Origin: Lishizhenia tianjinensis
GTDB taxonomy: Bacteria > Bacteroidota > Bacteroidia > Flavobacteriales_D > Crocinitomicaceae
Direction: 5' to 3'
Length of the DNA stretch: 64,000 nucleotides
Assembly (NCBI RefSeq): GCF_900116425.1
Contig: NZ_FPAS01000005.1
Location: forward strand, 62,001-126,000
Shown: piece by piece, positions 27,022 through 36,132 of the stretch
How the letters are laid out: the number at the start of each line of letters is the position of its first letter
How positions within the stretch are numbered: position 1 is the stretch's first letter
Made by a program: the position numbers and the translations under genes
Notes under the pieces: model-generated
What the model was told of the DNA's origin: nothing
Databases searched by the model: none
What the model saw: the letters and a program-made list of their open reading frames with translations, nothing else

Positions 27022-27547
27022 TGCCGTTTTCTTCTAATAATTTTCTAATAAACCCCTTCGCTCTAGAATATTGGGATTTTGATGTGTTCTCAGATACACC
27101 TAATTGATCTGCAATTTCTTTGTGACTATAGCCTTCTATCGCAAATAAGTTGAACACTGTTCTGTATCCTTCCGGTAAGGTTTGAATAAGTTTCATCAAA
27201 TCCTCAGCCATTAAGTTTTCAAGAATGAAATCGTTTTGCGGACTCAAATATTCACTCTCGGTGATATCTATATCATTTTGTCTCTTTTTATTCTTTCTAA
27301 TTTCATCCAAAGCAGTATTCACCACTATTCGTCTTATCCAGCCTTCCAAAGAGCCACGGTTATCAAAATTATAGAGGTTGTTAAATACCTTTATAAAACC
27401 GTTTTGCAAAACATCTTCAGCACTTGCAACATCTTTCATATACCTTAAGCTAACTCCCATCATCTTAGGAGCATAGGTATCAAATAACATCTTTTGTGCC
27501 TTGGCATTACCTGAAACACATTTTTTTACGAGTGTTTCTTCATCCAT
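27011..27547 (-). CDS. ECF sigma factor (sigma-70 family)
   Basis: The 178-residue protein has sigma region 2 (AKAQKMLFDTYAPKMMGVSLRYMKD, VLQNGFIKVFNNLYNFDNRGSLEGWIRRIV) and region 4 (LIQTLPEGYRTVFNLFAIEGYSHKEIADQLG) with a helix-turn-helix. This is the standard ECF layout. It overlaps the anti-sigma-like gene by 11 bases. The regulon is unknown; a plausible link is the cell envelope or T9SS, as for SigP in P. gingivalis, but that is inference. Confidence 0.92.
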   Translation of the reverse strand: MDEETLVKKCVSGNAKAQKMLFDTYAPKMMGVSLRYMKDVASAEDVLQNGFIKVFNNLYNFDNRGSLEGWIRRIVVNTALDEIRKNKKRQNDIDITESEYLSPQNDFILENLMAEDLMKLIQTLPEGYRTVFNLFAIEGYSHKEIADQLGVSENTSKSQYSRAKGFIRKLLEENGIER

Positions 27548-27650
27548 TCTTTCTGTTCATTTGTAAAGACAATAATAGTAGGAAAAAGGTTGCACTAGGT
27601 TTATGCGTACTACAATATTTAACATACTTTTATCGCAGATTGCTAAAAAG

Positions 27651-28877
27651 ATGAGAAAAATATTTACTGGATTACTACTAACTATCGCCACTTTAAATTA
27701 TTCCTCAGCCAATACACCACCCGCTTTAGGTTATTGGCATAGTGAATTAAGTATCAACGATAGTACTTCCATTCCATTTACATTAATCACTGAAAAAAAG
27801 CCCAACAATGAGCTTTGTATTAAAGTAAAAAATGCCTCTGAAATTATATGTCTTAAAGCCTTAGAACCGAAAAATGATACCTTAGTTTATGCTTTTCAAG
27901 ACTTTAACAGTAAGCTTTACATCACCAAAGATGGAAAAGACGCTTTGAAAGGATACTGGCAAAATTTACAGCGTTCTGAAGACTACATCCTCCCTTTTAA
28001 TGCTTCATATATAGGTAAAACATTAGAAAGTTCTGATGCTTCAATTACCTCCATAGAAGGGAAATGGAAAACTGTTTTTAACTACACTTCTACTACACCT
28101 TACCCTGCTTTGGGTGTTTTTAATCATATGGCAGGATCTGCAAATGTTGCAGGAACTTTCTTAACTGAAACGGGTGATTATAGATTTTTAGATGGTGTAT
28201 CTACTGAAGGAAAAGTGCAACTTTCTTGTTTTGATGGAACCCATGCCTTTCTTTTTGAAGCCGATTTAGTGGCGGATACTTTATGGGGAACTTTCTATTC
28301 TGGTAACCACTGGAAAACAAAATGGTACGCAGTAAAAGACAACTCTTTCCAATTGGCTGATCCTGATTCTTTAACCTATGTAAGAAAATCTTTAGACACC
28401 TTTGACTTCACATTTAAAGATTTGGAAGGAAATGATTTTACTTATTCACAATCCAATTTAGAAGGTAAGGTTGTATTGATACAAATCATGGGAACATGGT
28501 GTCCGAACTGTTTAGACGAAACAAAATATTACAAGGAATTACAAGAAAAGTATAAAGATCAAGGCTTGGAAATCATTGCGGTATGTTATGAAGCTAGCAA
28601 AAGTTTTGAAGCTCAAACCAAAAGTGTTCAACGCTTAATTAACAACTATGAGCTAGATTATACCTTTTTAATTGGAGGTAATGCTTCCAAAACTTTGGCT
28701 TCTGAACAATTCTACTTTTTAAATGAAATTATCTCCTTTCCTACTTCTATTTACATCAATAAGAAAGGAGAAATTGTGAAAGTTCATACAGGGTTTAATG
28801 GTCCTGGAACCGGACAAGTTTACCTTGATTACAAGAAAGAAACAGAGGCATTAATCGAACAATTATTGGCTGATTAA
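27651..28877 (+). CDS. TlpA/ResA-like thioredoxin-fold protein
   Basis: From the ATG at 27651 the product is 408 residues with a signal peptide (MRKIFTGLLLTIATLNYSSANT). A beta-rich region of about 240 residues precedes a thioredoxin domain: VVLIQIMGTWCPNCLDETKYY with redox Cys284 and Cys287, and the cis-Pro loop in SFPTSIYINKKG. It is predicted to be a periplasmic disulfide reductase. The frame is open from 27603, but a TACTTTTA promoter-like box lies at about 27625, so the later start is better. It ends convergently inside the M28 peptidase gene (15-base overlap). Confidence 0.85.
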   Translation: MRKIFTGLLLTIATLNYSSANTPPALGYWHSELSINDSTSIPFTLITEKKPNNELCIKVKNASEIICLKALEPKNDTLVYAFQDFNSKLYITKDGKDALKGYWQNLQRSEDYILPFNASYIGKTLESSDASITSIEGKWKTVFNYTSTTPYPALGVFNHMAGSANVAGTFLTETGDYRFLDGVSTEGKVQLSCFDGTHAFLFEADLVADTLWGTFYSGNHWKTKWYAVKDNSFQLADPDSLTYVRKSLDTFDFTFKDLEGNDFTYSQSNLEGKVVLIQIMGTWCPNCLDETKYYKELQEKYKDQGLEIIAVCYEASKSFEAQTKSVQRLINNYELDYTFLIGGNASKTLASEQFYFLNEIISFPTSIYINKKGEIVKVHTGFNGPGTGQVYLDYKKETEALIEQLLAD

Positions 28878-30278
28878 TTCCGGTCTATTTTCTGCATTCA
28901 ATAAGATCCAAGCCGTGTGGTAAACCAGACGGCTTACTTTTTCCACCTTATCAAAATCAATTTTATCTACCGTATCTGTAGCTTGGTGATAATCCTCATG
29001 TACCCCACTGAAATAAAAGATGCTTGGCACATCATGCTTTGCAAAATTATAATGATCTGATCTGTAATAAAACCTATTCGGATCTTCTAAACTATTGTAG
29101 GTATAGTCTAATTCTAGATTTACAAATTCAGTATTTGCCCTTTCGTTGGCATCGTGTAAATCATTGCTCAACATATTACTTCCTATGATATAGACGTAAT
29201 CAGCTTTCCCTTGATGTACTTCATCTACCCTACCTATCATGTCTATATTTAGATTGGTAATGGTATTTTCCATGGCAAAAATTGGATGATCAGAATAGTA
29301 AGAGGAACCTAAAAGTCCTTTTTCTTCTCCGGCAACGGGCATAATCAACAAACTTCTTTTTGGTCCATTCCCTTCATCCTTCGCACGTTGAAAAGCCTCA
29401 GCTATTTCTAACAAAGCAACAGTTCCTGTTCCATCGTCATCTGCTCCGTTAAAAATTTTTCCATCGTGGGCACCTATATGATCATAGTGGGCGGTTAGCA
29501 CCAAGACTTCATTTTTTAAGATAGAATCAGTTCCTTCTATAAAAGCCAATACATTTTCTGTATCTAACACTTTTGATGCGGTGCTAACGGCAAAAGAAAA
29601 GTCTAATTTTTTCAAGCTCTTTCCTACTTTATTAACATCCACAAAAAGTAAAGGAACTTGCTCCTTTTTATCGTCATCGATTAAGGTCATTTTAGAACTC
29701 GTAACGTGATGTTCCAAAATTTCAAAGTGCTTTTCGTAGTTATCAACAATACACGTAACACTGGCTGCACCGAACTTTTTTAAAGCTCTATATTCTGCAA
29801 TGATTTGAAAACTTGTAAGTGTATCGTTGGCATAAAAAACAACATCATTCCCCTTGATACTACTTTCTGAAGTTGCTTTAAGGTCTACAATCAGTTTATA
29901 ACTTCCTTCTCTCTGACTTTGTTCATTGGCAAACAAGTAGAAAAAGTCTTCTTGAAGTTGAAGCTTCTTCTTGTGCAAAGTGAGAGATCCTGAAAAAACG
30001 GTCTCTAATACTTGAAAGGGAAACCTGTAATCGGGATGGGATGGTGGAGCTTGGAGTCCGTCTTCTTTAAAAGAAGCTATTAAATAGTCCGCCGCTAATT
30101 TCTGACCTTCATACCCTGTTTCTCTTCCCGCAAAAGAATCCGAGGCTATTACATGAAGGTGTTTAGATAATTCTTCCTTATTAATATAGTGGGCATAATC
30201 TTCGGCTTTACCTTGAGATAAAACCGAAGCGCTCAAAAAAAATATAGGTAGATAGATTAGAGATTTTAACATGCACAA
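28863..30278 (-). CDS. Peptidase family M28 (zinc aminopeptidase)
   Basis: The 471-residue protein starts with a signal peptide (MLKSLIYLPIFFLSASVLSQ) and is predicted to be exported. Metal and catalytic residues of M28 are in order: LTAHYDHIG (His), NGADDDGTGTVALLE (bridging Asp), GEEKGLLGS (Glu pair), LNIDMIGR (Asp) and RSDHYNFAKHDVPSIFYFSG (His). A protease-associated-like insertion (about 120-240) lies before the core. The family releases N-terminal residues from peptides. Start at 30278 or 30272; both overlap the rpiB end, so the two genes are coupled. Confidence 0.9.
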   Translation of the reverse strand: MCMLKSLIYLPIFFLSASVLSQGKAEDYAHYINKEELSKHLHVIASDSFAGRETGYEGQKLAADYLIASFKEDGLQAPPSHPDYRFPFQVLETVFSGSLTLHKKKLQLQEDFFYLFANEQSQREGSYKLIVDLKATSESSIKGNDVVFYANDTLTSFQIIAEYRALKKFGAASVTCIVDNYEKHFEILEHHVTSSKMTLIDDDKKEQVPLLFVDVNKVGKSLKKLDFSFAVSTASKVLDTENVLAFIEGTDSILKNEVLVLTAHYDHIGAHDGKIFNGADDDGTGTVALLEIAEAFQRAKDEGNGPKRSLLIMPVAGEEKGLLGSSYYSDHPIFAMENTITNLNIDMIGRVDEVHQGKADYVYIIGSNMLSNDLHDANERANTEFVNLELDYTYNSLEDPNRFYYRSDHYNFAKHDVPSIFYFSGVHEDYHQATDTVDKIDFDKVEKVSRLVYHTAWILLNAENRPELISQ

Positions 30279-30709
30279 GCAATTTTATCTACTCTTCTTT
30301 GGTGACGTCCACCTTCGAATTCAGTTGTTAAAAAAGTCTCTACCATTTCTAAAGCTGCCTCTTCAGTAACAAAACGAGCTGGTAATGAGATGATGTTTGC
30401 ATTGTTGTGTTCTCTAGCTAACTGAGCAATTTCATTTTGCCAACACAAGGCACATCTAATTTCTTGGTGCTTATTTGCTGTCATGCTTATTCCATTTCCA
30501 GAACCACAGATCAAAATTCCTAAAGTTCCTTCATTTGCAGCTACTTTATCTGCTACTGGGTGAGCATAATCAGGGTAATCAATGCTATCTTCAGAATGAC
30601 ATCCGAAGTCTTCAAACTCGTATCCTTTTGCACTAAATACTTCTTTGATTTTCTCTTTTAAAGCGTAACCTGCATGATCACAACCAATTGGAATAACTCT
30701 TTTACTCAT
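30266..30709 (-). CDS. rpiB: Ribose-5-phosphate isomerase B
   Basis: The 147-residue RpiB interconverts ribose 5-phosphate and ribulose 5-phosphate in the pentose phosphate pathway. Motifs are IPIGCDHAGYALKE, DFGCHSEDSIDYPDYAHPVA and the catalytic-cysteine loop GILICGSGNGISMTANK, with INxxR-like phosphate contacts and the HQRRVDKI tail. Length is typical. It is first in a two-gene operon with the M28 peptidase and reads away from the large non-coding region. Confidence 0.95.
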   Translation of the reverse strand: MSKRVIPIGCDHAGYALKEKIKEVFSAKGYEFEDFGCHSEDSIDYPDYAHPVADKVAANEGTLGILICGSGNGISMTANKHQEIRCALCWQNEIAQLAREHNNANIISLPARFVTEEAALEMVETFLTTEFEGGRHQRRVDKIACAC

Positions 30710-30729
30710 TTTACCGTTTTTTATTTCTA

Positions 30730-30761
30730 CAAAAATAAGGCTTAATAGGTGTAATTAACAA
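30730..30761 (-). promoter_or_regulatory. rpiB promoter
   Basis: On the minus strand TTG (30759-30761) and TATTTTTG (30730-30737) are 21 bases apart, a full match to the Bacteroidota TTG/TAnnTTTG promoter. The -7 box lies 20 bases from the rpiB start. Confidence 0.7.
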
Positions 30762-30769
30762 TTTTCAAG

Positions 30770-31725
30770 CTTTCATTCTATGTTTTATACCCTTATTAAC
30801 ATTCATCTGTAGTTATTAACAATTGCCCAAAATTGCCTTTTGTAATCGCCTTGTTTTAAAGGAGTTTAAGAAATTGACTTTTGCACAAGAATTGTGACTA
30901 AATTGTTAATACTTGTCAAGTAAAAATGAAAAGAAAGACTTGGAATATTCAATTTAAATTCCAAACCAGAATAGAATTGAAAAAAGCAATAGTAAGTTAT
31001 TATTTTTTCCGCTTTGTTATTCACATAGTTTTGGAGGGTTAAAAACCACTTTTAACTAAAAAAGTTTTTCATAGTCATTGATTTCTTCAAATTGTTAATA
31101 ACCTATCTAATCCTTTTAAAATCAACTTGCAGAAAACTATCGATTTCGTTAATAACCCTAAGCTTAAATGTGAATTACGATAAAAACAACTGAATATTAA
31201 GATTCTTTTACACAGTATTAACACCTTAATAAGTAATAGTAAAACCTTTTTAAAAAATTCTCTTTTCTTTTTTTCTTATTCTTTAGGGTAAATAGATGAA
31301 ACTTGGATTATTGAAAAAAAATGGCTATCTCTAATTTCATCCACCTTGAAATCTACCTAAACACCTATAAACAAAGGGCTTTACAAATCAATAAGAATTT
31401 AGTTTAACGAATTTATTCGCACTCAAAAGTAGCTTGCACGAAGAAGGTTTTCGATTTTAAGTTTTTACAGTTATTCACAAACAAAAATCACTACCTATAT
31501 ATAGATGGAAAAAGCATGTTAAAAATGAGTTGGAGTGGCTAGCGTTTTTGTGAAATAAATCTGATAGCGTGAAAAGCTATGAAGAGCGTATAGATTTAAG
31601 AGAATTTTTAGAGCTTTTAACAGGTTTGAATTGTTTATGTTAATAACCCCGTAAGTCCTTTGAAATACGTTACTTATATTCTAATTCCATAAAGTACTTT
31701 GAATTGTTTTTTCATCTGAAAAGGT
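30770..31725. other. Candidate replication origin (oriC): non-coding AT-rich region with DnaA-box-like repeats
   Basis: The gap between divergent rpiB and gcvP is about 1 kb and has no credible ORF, in a window where gaps rarely exceed 250 bases. It holds TTATTAACA at 30793-30801 and 30813-30821 and its complement at 31093-31101 and 31638-31646. TTATTCACA occurs at 31017-31025 and 31471-31479, and TTTTACACA at 31206-31214. Near matches lie at 31147-31155 and 31215-31223. TTATTCACA and TTTTACACA fit the DnaA-box consensus TTWTNCACA, and TTATTAACA differs by one base. Very AT-rich tracts (for example 31240-31285) could be an unwinding element. dnaA is not adjacent, as in many Bacteroidota. Confidence 0.55.
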
Positions 31726-31730
31726 TAATG

Positions 31731-31738
31731 TATATTTG
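31731..31738 (+). promoter_or_regulatory. -7 promoter element of gcvP
   Basis: TATATTTG matches TAnnTTTG, 20 bases before the gcvP ATG. No clear TTG at the optimal distance was found. Confidence 0.55.
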
Positions 31739-31758
31739 CAGCCTCAAAATATATGTAA

Positions 31759-33228
31759 ATGAGCGCTTTTTCTAATAGACACATAGGTCCAAATGCTGCA
31801 GAGAAAACTGCCATGTTGGAGAAAATAGGTGTTAAATCTGTTGAAGAGTTGGTAGACAAGACGATACCAGCTCATATCCGTTTGAAGGGAGAATTAAATA
31901 TAGACGCTGCTTTAACTGAGGAAGAGTATTTGGCTCATGCTCAAGAATTGGCTGCGAAAAACCAAGTATTTAAGTCTTTCATAGGTTTAGGATACAACGA
32001 AACAATTATTCCTCCAGTAATTCAACGTAACGTTCTAGAGAATCCAGGATGGTATACGGCATACACGCCTTACCAAGCTGAAATTTCTCAAGGTAGATTA
32101 GAAGCTTTGTTGAATTTCCAAACCATGGTAATGGAACTTACAGGAATGGAGTTGGCAAATGCTTCATTGTTGGATGAGTCTACTGCTGTTGCGGAAGCTA
32201 TGATTATGTTCTTTAACGCAAGAAAAAGAGCTGATGTAAAAGCAGGAAGAAATAAGTGTTTCGTTTCTGAGTTCTCTTTTCCACAAACTATAGACGTAGT
32301 AAAAGGAAGAGCTGAAAACTTAGGAATTGAATTAGTAATAGGTAACCCAGAAACTTTCGAAGGAGATGCTACTTTCTTCGGAGCTTTGGTACAATACCCA
32401 GATGCTTTAGGTAGAGTAAAGAAAAACTTGGAAGGATTTATTTCAAGAATGCACGCAAAAGACATTAAAGTTTCTGTAGCGGCTGATTTACTTTCTTTAG
32501 TATTGTTGAAATCTCCAGGTTCTATGGGAGCTGATGTTGTTTGTGGATCTACACAACGTTTCGGTGTTCCTATGGGGTATGGTGGACCTCACGCAGCTTA
32601 CTTTGCAACAAAGGAAGATTACAAGAGACACGTACCAGGTAGAATTATTGGAGTTTCTAAAGATGTGGATGACAATGTAGCATTGCGTATGGCTTTGCAA
32701 ACACGTGAGCAACACATTAAAAGAGATAAAGCAACTTCTAACATCTGTACAGCACAAGCTTTATTAGCTGTTATGGCAAGTATGTACGCAGTTTACCACG
32801 GACCACAAGGTATGCGTGAGATTGCAACATCTGTTCACAACAAAGCGAAAAAAGTTGCTGAAGGTGCAGTTGCCTTAGGATACGAATTAGGATATGATCA
32901 ATACTTCGATACAATTTGGTTGAAAACACCAGTTGGAGTAATGACGCACGATATCAAAAAAATAGCAGAAGCTAACAAATTCAATTTCCGTTACATCAGC
33001 GGTTCTGAAATGACTTTAAGTTTTGGAGAGCGTGTAACAGAAACAGATATTAACGGAGTTTTAGCTGTATTAGCAGCAGCTGTTAAGAAAAATGCTACAG
33101 CTACTACTTTAGATACAACTATCGCTTTAGAGGATGAGTTCATGAGAACTGATGCTGTGTTTACACACGAGGTTTTCAACAAATACCACTCGGAGTCTAA
33201 AATGATGCGTTACTTGAAGCGTTTATAG
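31759..33228 (+). CDS. gcvP: Glycine decarboxylase P protein, N-terminal half (gene interrupted by TAG)
   Basis: This 489-residue ORF is the N-terminal half of a single-chain GcvP: FSNRHIGPNAAEKTAML, SFIGLGYNETIIPPVI, NPGWYTAYTPYQAEISQGRLEAL (here part of the conserved block) and GVPMGYGGPHAAYFA. It stops at TAG (33226-33228) where relatives continue [20 protein letters not shown]. The same frame resumes at once and runs to 34629. GAG to TAG is one base change. The full enzyme (about 950 residues, PLP-dependent) decarboxylates glycine in the glycine cleavage system. Most likely a nonsense mutation or a sequence error; a natural GcvPA/GcvPB split normally falls some tens of residues earlier. 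Confidence 0.9.
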   Translation: MSAFSNRHIGPNAAEKTAMLEKIGVKSVEELVDKTIPAHIRLKGELNIDAALTEEEYLAHAQELAAKNQVFKSFIGLGYNETIIPPVIQRNVLENPGWYTAYTPYQAEISQGRLEALLNFQTMVMELTGMELANASLLDESTAVAEAMIMFFNARKRADVKAGRNKCFVSEFSFPQTIDVVKGRAENLGIELVIGNPETFEGDATFFGALVQYPDALGRVKKNLEGFISRMHAKDIKVSVAADLLSLVLLKSPGSMGADVVCGSTQRFGVPMGYGGPHAAYFATKEDYKRHVPGRIIGVSKDVDDNVALRMALQTREQHIKRDKATSNICTAQALLAVMASMYAVYHGPQGMREIATSVHNKAKKVAEGAVALGYELGYDQYFDTIWLKTPVGVMTHDIKKIAEANKFNFRYISGSEMTLSFGERVTETDINGVLAVLAAAVKKNATATTLDTTIALEDEFMRTDAVFTHEVFNKYHSESKMMRYLKRL

Positions 33229-33243
33229 AACAAGGATTTATCA

Positions 33244-34629
33244 TTGGTACACTCTATGATTCCATTAGGATCATGTACGATGAAATTGAACGCTGCATCT
33301 GAATTAATGCCGATTACTTTCCCAGGATTTGCACACATGCACCCTTTTGCACCATTGGAGCAAGCACAAGGGTACCATGAAATGTTTGCGCAGTTAGAGA
33401 AAGATTTATGTGAAGCTACAGGTTTTGCTGCTATGTCTTTACAACCTAACTCTGGAGCACAAGGTGAATACGCTGGATTGATGGTAATTAAAGCTTACCA
33501 CGAAGCTAACGGAGATGCAGACCGTAAGGTTTGTTTAATTCCTTCTTCTGCACACGGTACTAACCCTGCATCTGCAGTAATGGCTGGTTTCGAAATCGTT
33601 GTTACGAAGTGTGATGAAATGGGGAACATCGACGTGGAAGATTTGAAAGCGAAAGCTGAAGAACACAAAGATAGATTAGGTGCCTTAATGGTTACTTACC
33701 CATCAACGCACGGTGTATACGAAGAAGCAATTCAAGAAATTACTTCTATTATTCACGCACATGGTGGACAAGTTTACATGGATGGTGCAAATATGAACGC
33801 TCAGGTTGGTTTAACTAACCCAGGTAACATTGGAGCAGACGTTTGTCACTTAAACTTACACAAAACATTTGCTATCCCTCACGGTGGTGGTGGACCAGGA
33901 ATGGGACCTATCGGAGTAGCGGCTCACTTAGCAGACTTCTTACCAGGATCTGTTATGTTAGAAAAAGCTGGAGGTTCTAAAGCAATTAATGCAGTTTCTG
34001 CAGCACCTTACGGATCGGCGTTAATCTTAATGATTTCTTACGCTTACATCAAAATGTTAGGAGCTGAAGGATTGAGACATTCTACAGAAATGGCAATTGT
34101 AAATGCAAACTACATCAAAGCAAGATTGAGCGAGCACTACGGTATTCTTTACACAGGTAAAAACAATACGGTAGCACACGAAATGATCTTGGATTGTAGA
34201 GACTTTAAACGTGATGCAGGAGTAGAAGTTGCTGACATCGCTAAGCGTTTGATCGATTACGGATTCCACTCTCCAACTGTATCTTTCCCAGTAGCTGAAA
34301 CATTAATGATAGAGCCTACTGAATCTGAAGATAAAGAAGAGTTAGACAGATTTTGTGATGCTATGATTAGCATTAGAAAAGAAATCAAAGAAATCGAAAA
34401 TGGTCATGCAGATAGAGAAAACAACTTGTTGAAAAATGCACCGCACACTGCAGATTGTATTATCAATAAAGATTGGAACTATCCTTACTCTCCACAAGAA
34501 GCTGCTTACCCAATTGAGTACTTAAAAGATTACAAATACTGGGTTCCTGTAAGAAGAGTTGACAACGCATTTGGTGATAGAAACTTAATTTGTTCTTGTC
34601 CAAGTATTGAAAGCTACGAAATGGCTTAA
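33244..34629 (+). CDS. gcvP: Glycine decarboxylase P protein, C-terminal half (same frame after TAG)
   Basis: This 461-residue segment is the C-terminal half of GcvP in the same frame as the upstream part, with only the TAG between. It contains [32 protein letters not shown] and the PLP-lysine motif [25 protein letters not shown], and ends in the usual C-terminal region. The nominal start (TTG at 33244) has no obvious translation signal, so unless there is readthrough or reinitiation this half is not made. All key residues are intact, which argues for a very recent lesion or a sequencing error. Confidence 0.88.
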   Translation: MVHSMIPLGSCTMKLNAASELMPITFPGFAHMHPFAPLEQAQGYHEMFAQLEKDLCEATGFAAMSLQPNSGAQGEYAGLMVIKAYHEANGDADRKVCLIPSSAHGTNPASAVMAGFEIVVTKCDEMGNIDVEDLKAKAEEHKDRLGALMVTYPSTHGVYEEAIQEITSIIHAHGGQVYMDGANMNAQVGLTNPGNIGADVCHLNLHKTFAIPHGGGGPGMGPIGVAAHLADFLPGSVMLEKAGGSKAINAVSAAPYGSALILMISYAYIKMLGAEGLRHSTEMAIVNANYIKARLSEHYGILYTGKNNTVAHEMILDCRDFKRDAGVEVADIAKRLIDYGFHSPTVSFPVAETLMIEPTESEDKEELDRFCDAMISIRKEIKEIENGHADRENNLLKNAPHTADCIINKDWNYPYSPQEAAYPIEYLKDYKYWVPVRRVDNAFGDRNLICSCPSIESYEMA

Positions 34630-34651
34630 TGTATTTGAAACGATAGATTTT

Positions 34652-34685
34652 AAAGCTCTTCCTTGTTTAAGGAAGAGCTTTTTTT
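34652..34685 (+). terminator. Strong terminator after gcvP
   Basis: AAAGCTCTTCCTT (34652-34664), loop GTTT, AAGGAAGAGCTTT (34669-34681) and a T tract form a 13-bp stem, 23 bases after the gcvP stop. Confidence 0.92.
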
Positions 34686-34702
34686 ATATTGGCCCATAGC
34701 TT

Positions 34703-35074
34703 ATGCAAAGAACAAAACACATTTGGAACAAATTCATTTTCCCTTTTGTACTCTTGGGATATTATTTCTATTTCTTTTACCTGCTGTACAGTTTAATAAG
34801 TAGCGAAGAATTCAATTTTACGCCCGTATTTGGGCTTTTACTCTTCCTAAGTATACTCTATGTGTTTAGCATGAGATACGTGGAGAAAAACAGCCTTTAT
34901 ATTAGCCGTAAACAAAAATCGCGCTTAAACTACTCTGTACTCTTTCTTCCGCTCTTGGTATTGTATGTATACCACAGTATAGATCCACTGGCGTTACACA
35001 CCTGGTATATCTTGATTATTCCGGTAGTAGTCGATTTGATTATAAATCAAATTAAGCACAACAATAAGGCATAA
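34703..35074 (+). CDS. Small polytopic membrane protein, unknown function
   Basis: The 123-residue product has four hydrophobic segments (about 12-32, 40-56, 75-92 and 99-115) and a basic loop (RKQKSRLNY). It resembles no family I know. The codon use fits its neighbours and a terminator follows directly (35078), so it is probably a real gene. Confidence 0.65.
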   Translation: MQRTKHIWNKFIFPFVLLGYYFYFFYLLYSLISSEEFNFTPVFGLLLFLSILYVFSMRYVEKNSLYISRKQKSRLNYSVLFLPLLVLYVYHSIDPLALHTWYILIIPVVVDLIINQIKHNNKA

Positions 35075-35077
35075 AAA

Positions 35078-35101
35078 AACCGCTACTTTTCAGCAGCGGT
35101 T
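35078..35101. terminator. Bidirectional terminator between convergent genes
   Basis: AACCGCT (35078-35084) pairs with AGCGGTT (35095-35101). An A run on the left provides the T tract for the minus-strand usp gene. Confidence 0.8.
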
Positions 35102-35121
35102 CTTCTTAACTTTATTTTCTT

Positions 35122-35946
35122 TTAGGTAAATAATACACTACCTCCGTATTGAGAAGAATCTACAGGATTCACTACTAATACGGGTATTTGTGCATCATTG
35201 GTAATCATGTACTGTTCGTAGTTGTTACTGAAAGCTCCGAAAATACTGTTTTTGTGTATGTTCATAATTGCAATTAAATCAGCGTCAACGTGAATGGCGT
35301 GTTTTACAATTTCCTTATCAAATCCTGAAGAAGGAGCCAATGTAGCCGTAATTTCTATATCTCTTTCACTAAAGAATTTCTTAGCGAATTGGATGTTTGC
35401 CTGAACTTTGTGTTTCAAGAATTCATCAGTTTCATCTGGAGTAATAACGTGTACTCTAGATTTGAAGTAACGCGCCATAGAAGCAACGATAGCTAATTTT
35501 TGCTTGGTCTCTTTATGTAAATCTAAAGGAACTACGATATCATCGTAACCCGAATCTTTTACTGGCTTTAATTGAGTAACCACGAAAGGTACTGAAGAGT
35601 AAGAAACTACTTTTAAGGCATGAGATCCTGTAATTTTTTGTACTCCTGAAGCGCCGTGCGTTCCCATAAAAATTAATTCAGCATCGTGTTCTGCTGCAAA
35701 TTCACCTATGTCATCAAAAATATTACCCACACGTACCGAAGGAATAATTTCAACATCTTCTGCTGCGAATTTTTCCAATTGTTTAGCCAATTCTTTACGC
35801 GCATCTTCTAAATGCTTTTCTTTTGCTACAACGTGTAATGCATATATTTTTGCTTTTACAAATTTGGCAGTAACAATAGCATTTCTCATGGCATTATCTG
35901 CTAATTCTGTAAAATCGTGGGGAACAATAAATGTTTTATCAGACAT
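35122..35946 (-). CDS. Universal stress protein, two tandem UspA domains
   Basis: The 274-residue protein has a first Usp domain (about 1-140) starting FIVPHDFTELADNAMRNA and containing IFMGTHGASGVQKITGSHALKV, close to the ATP-binding G2xG9xG(S/T) signature. A second, more divergent domain (about 145-270) has DIVVPLDLHKETKQKLA and ends IPVLVVNPV. The second domain lacks the glycine signature. Tandem Usp proteins of this size are common in Bacteroidota and respond to stress or starvation. A TAAATTTG promoter box lies at 35976-35983 on the minus strand, 30 bases from the start. Confidence 0.88.
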   Translation of the reverse strand: MSDKTFIVPHDFTELADNAMRNAIVTAKFVKAKIYALHVVAKEKHLEDARKELAKQLEKFAAEDVEIIPSVRVGNIFDDIGEFAAEHDAELIFMGTHGASGVQKITGSHALKVVSYSSVPFVVTQLKPVKDSGYDDIVVPLDLHKETKQKLAIVASMARYFKSRVHVITPDETDEFLKHKVQANIQFAKKFFSERDIEITATLAPSSGFDKEIVKHAIHVDADLIAIMNIHKNSIFGAFSNNYEQYMITNDAQIPVLVVNPVDSSQYGGSVLFT

Positions 35947-35975
35947 ATTCTAGTTTTTGGTTTTATAGCCTATTA

Positions 35976-35983
35976 CAAATTTA
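35976..35983 (-). promoter_or_regulatory. -7 promoter element of usp gene
   Basis: TAAATTTG on the minus strand matches TAnnTTTG at a suitable distance from the start codon at 35946. No clear -33 TTG was seen. Confidence 0.5.
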
Positions 35984-36132
35984 CGTAATCTTTCATTAAG
36001 ACAGGCTCCTATTTACATACTTTAATATTAGTAATAATCTGTTAATATTTCAATCTAATTCATAAATAAAGCTTAATATTTAGAATACTTTTTCTTTCCC
36101 GTTGTGCTTTAAAATTGTAGCAAATATATGCT

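Noticed and set aside
31759-34629. Genetic code change with TAG read as an amino acid
   Set aside because: TAG is the normal stop of several clear genes here (porZ, mnmG, ybeY), so a general reassignment is excluded.
31759-34629. Natural two-subunit GcvPA/GcvPB
   Set aside because: The second part begins inside a conserved block, lacks its usual N-terminal helices and has no start signal; both parts share one frame.
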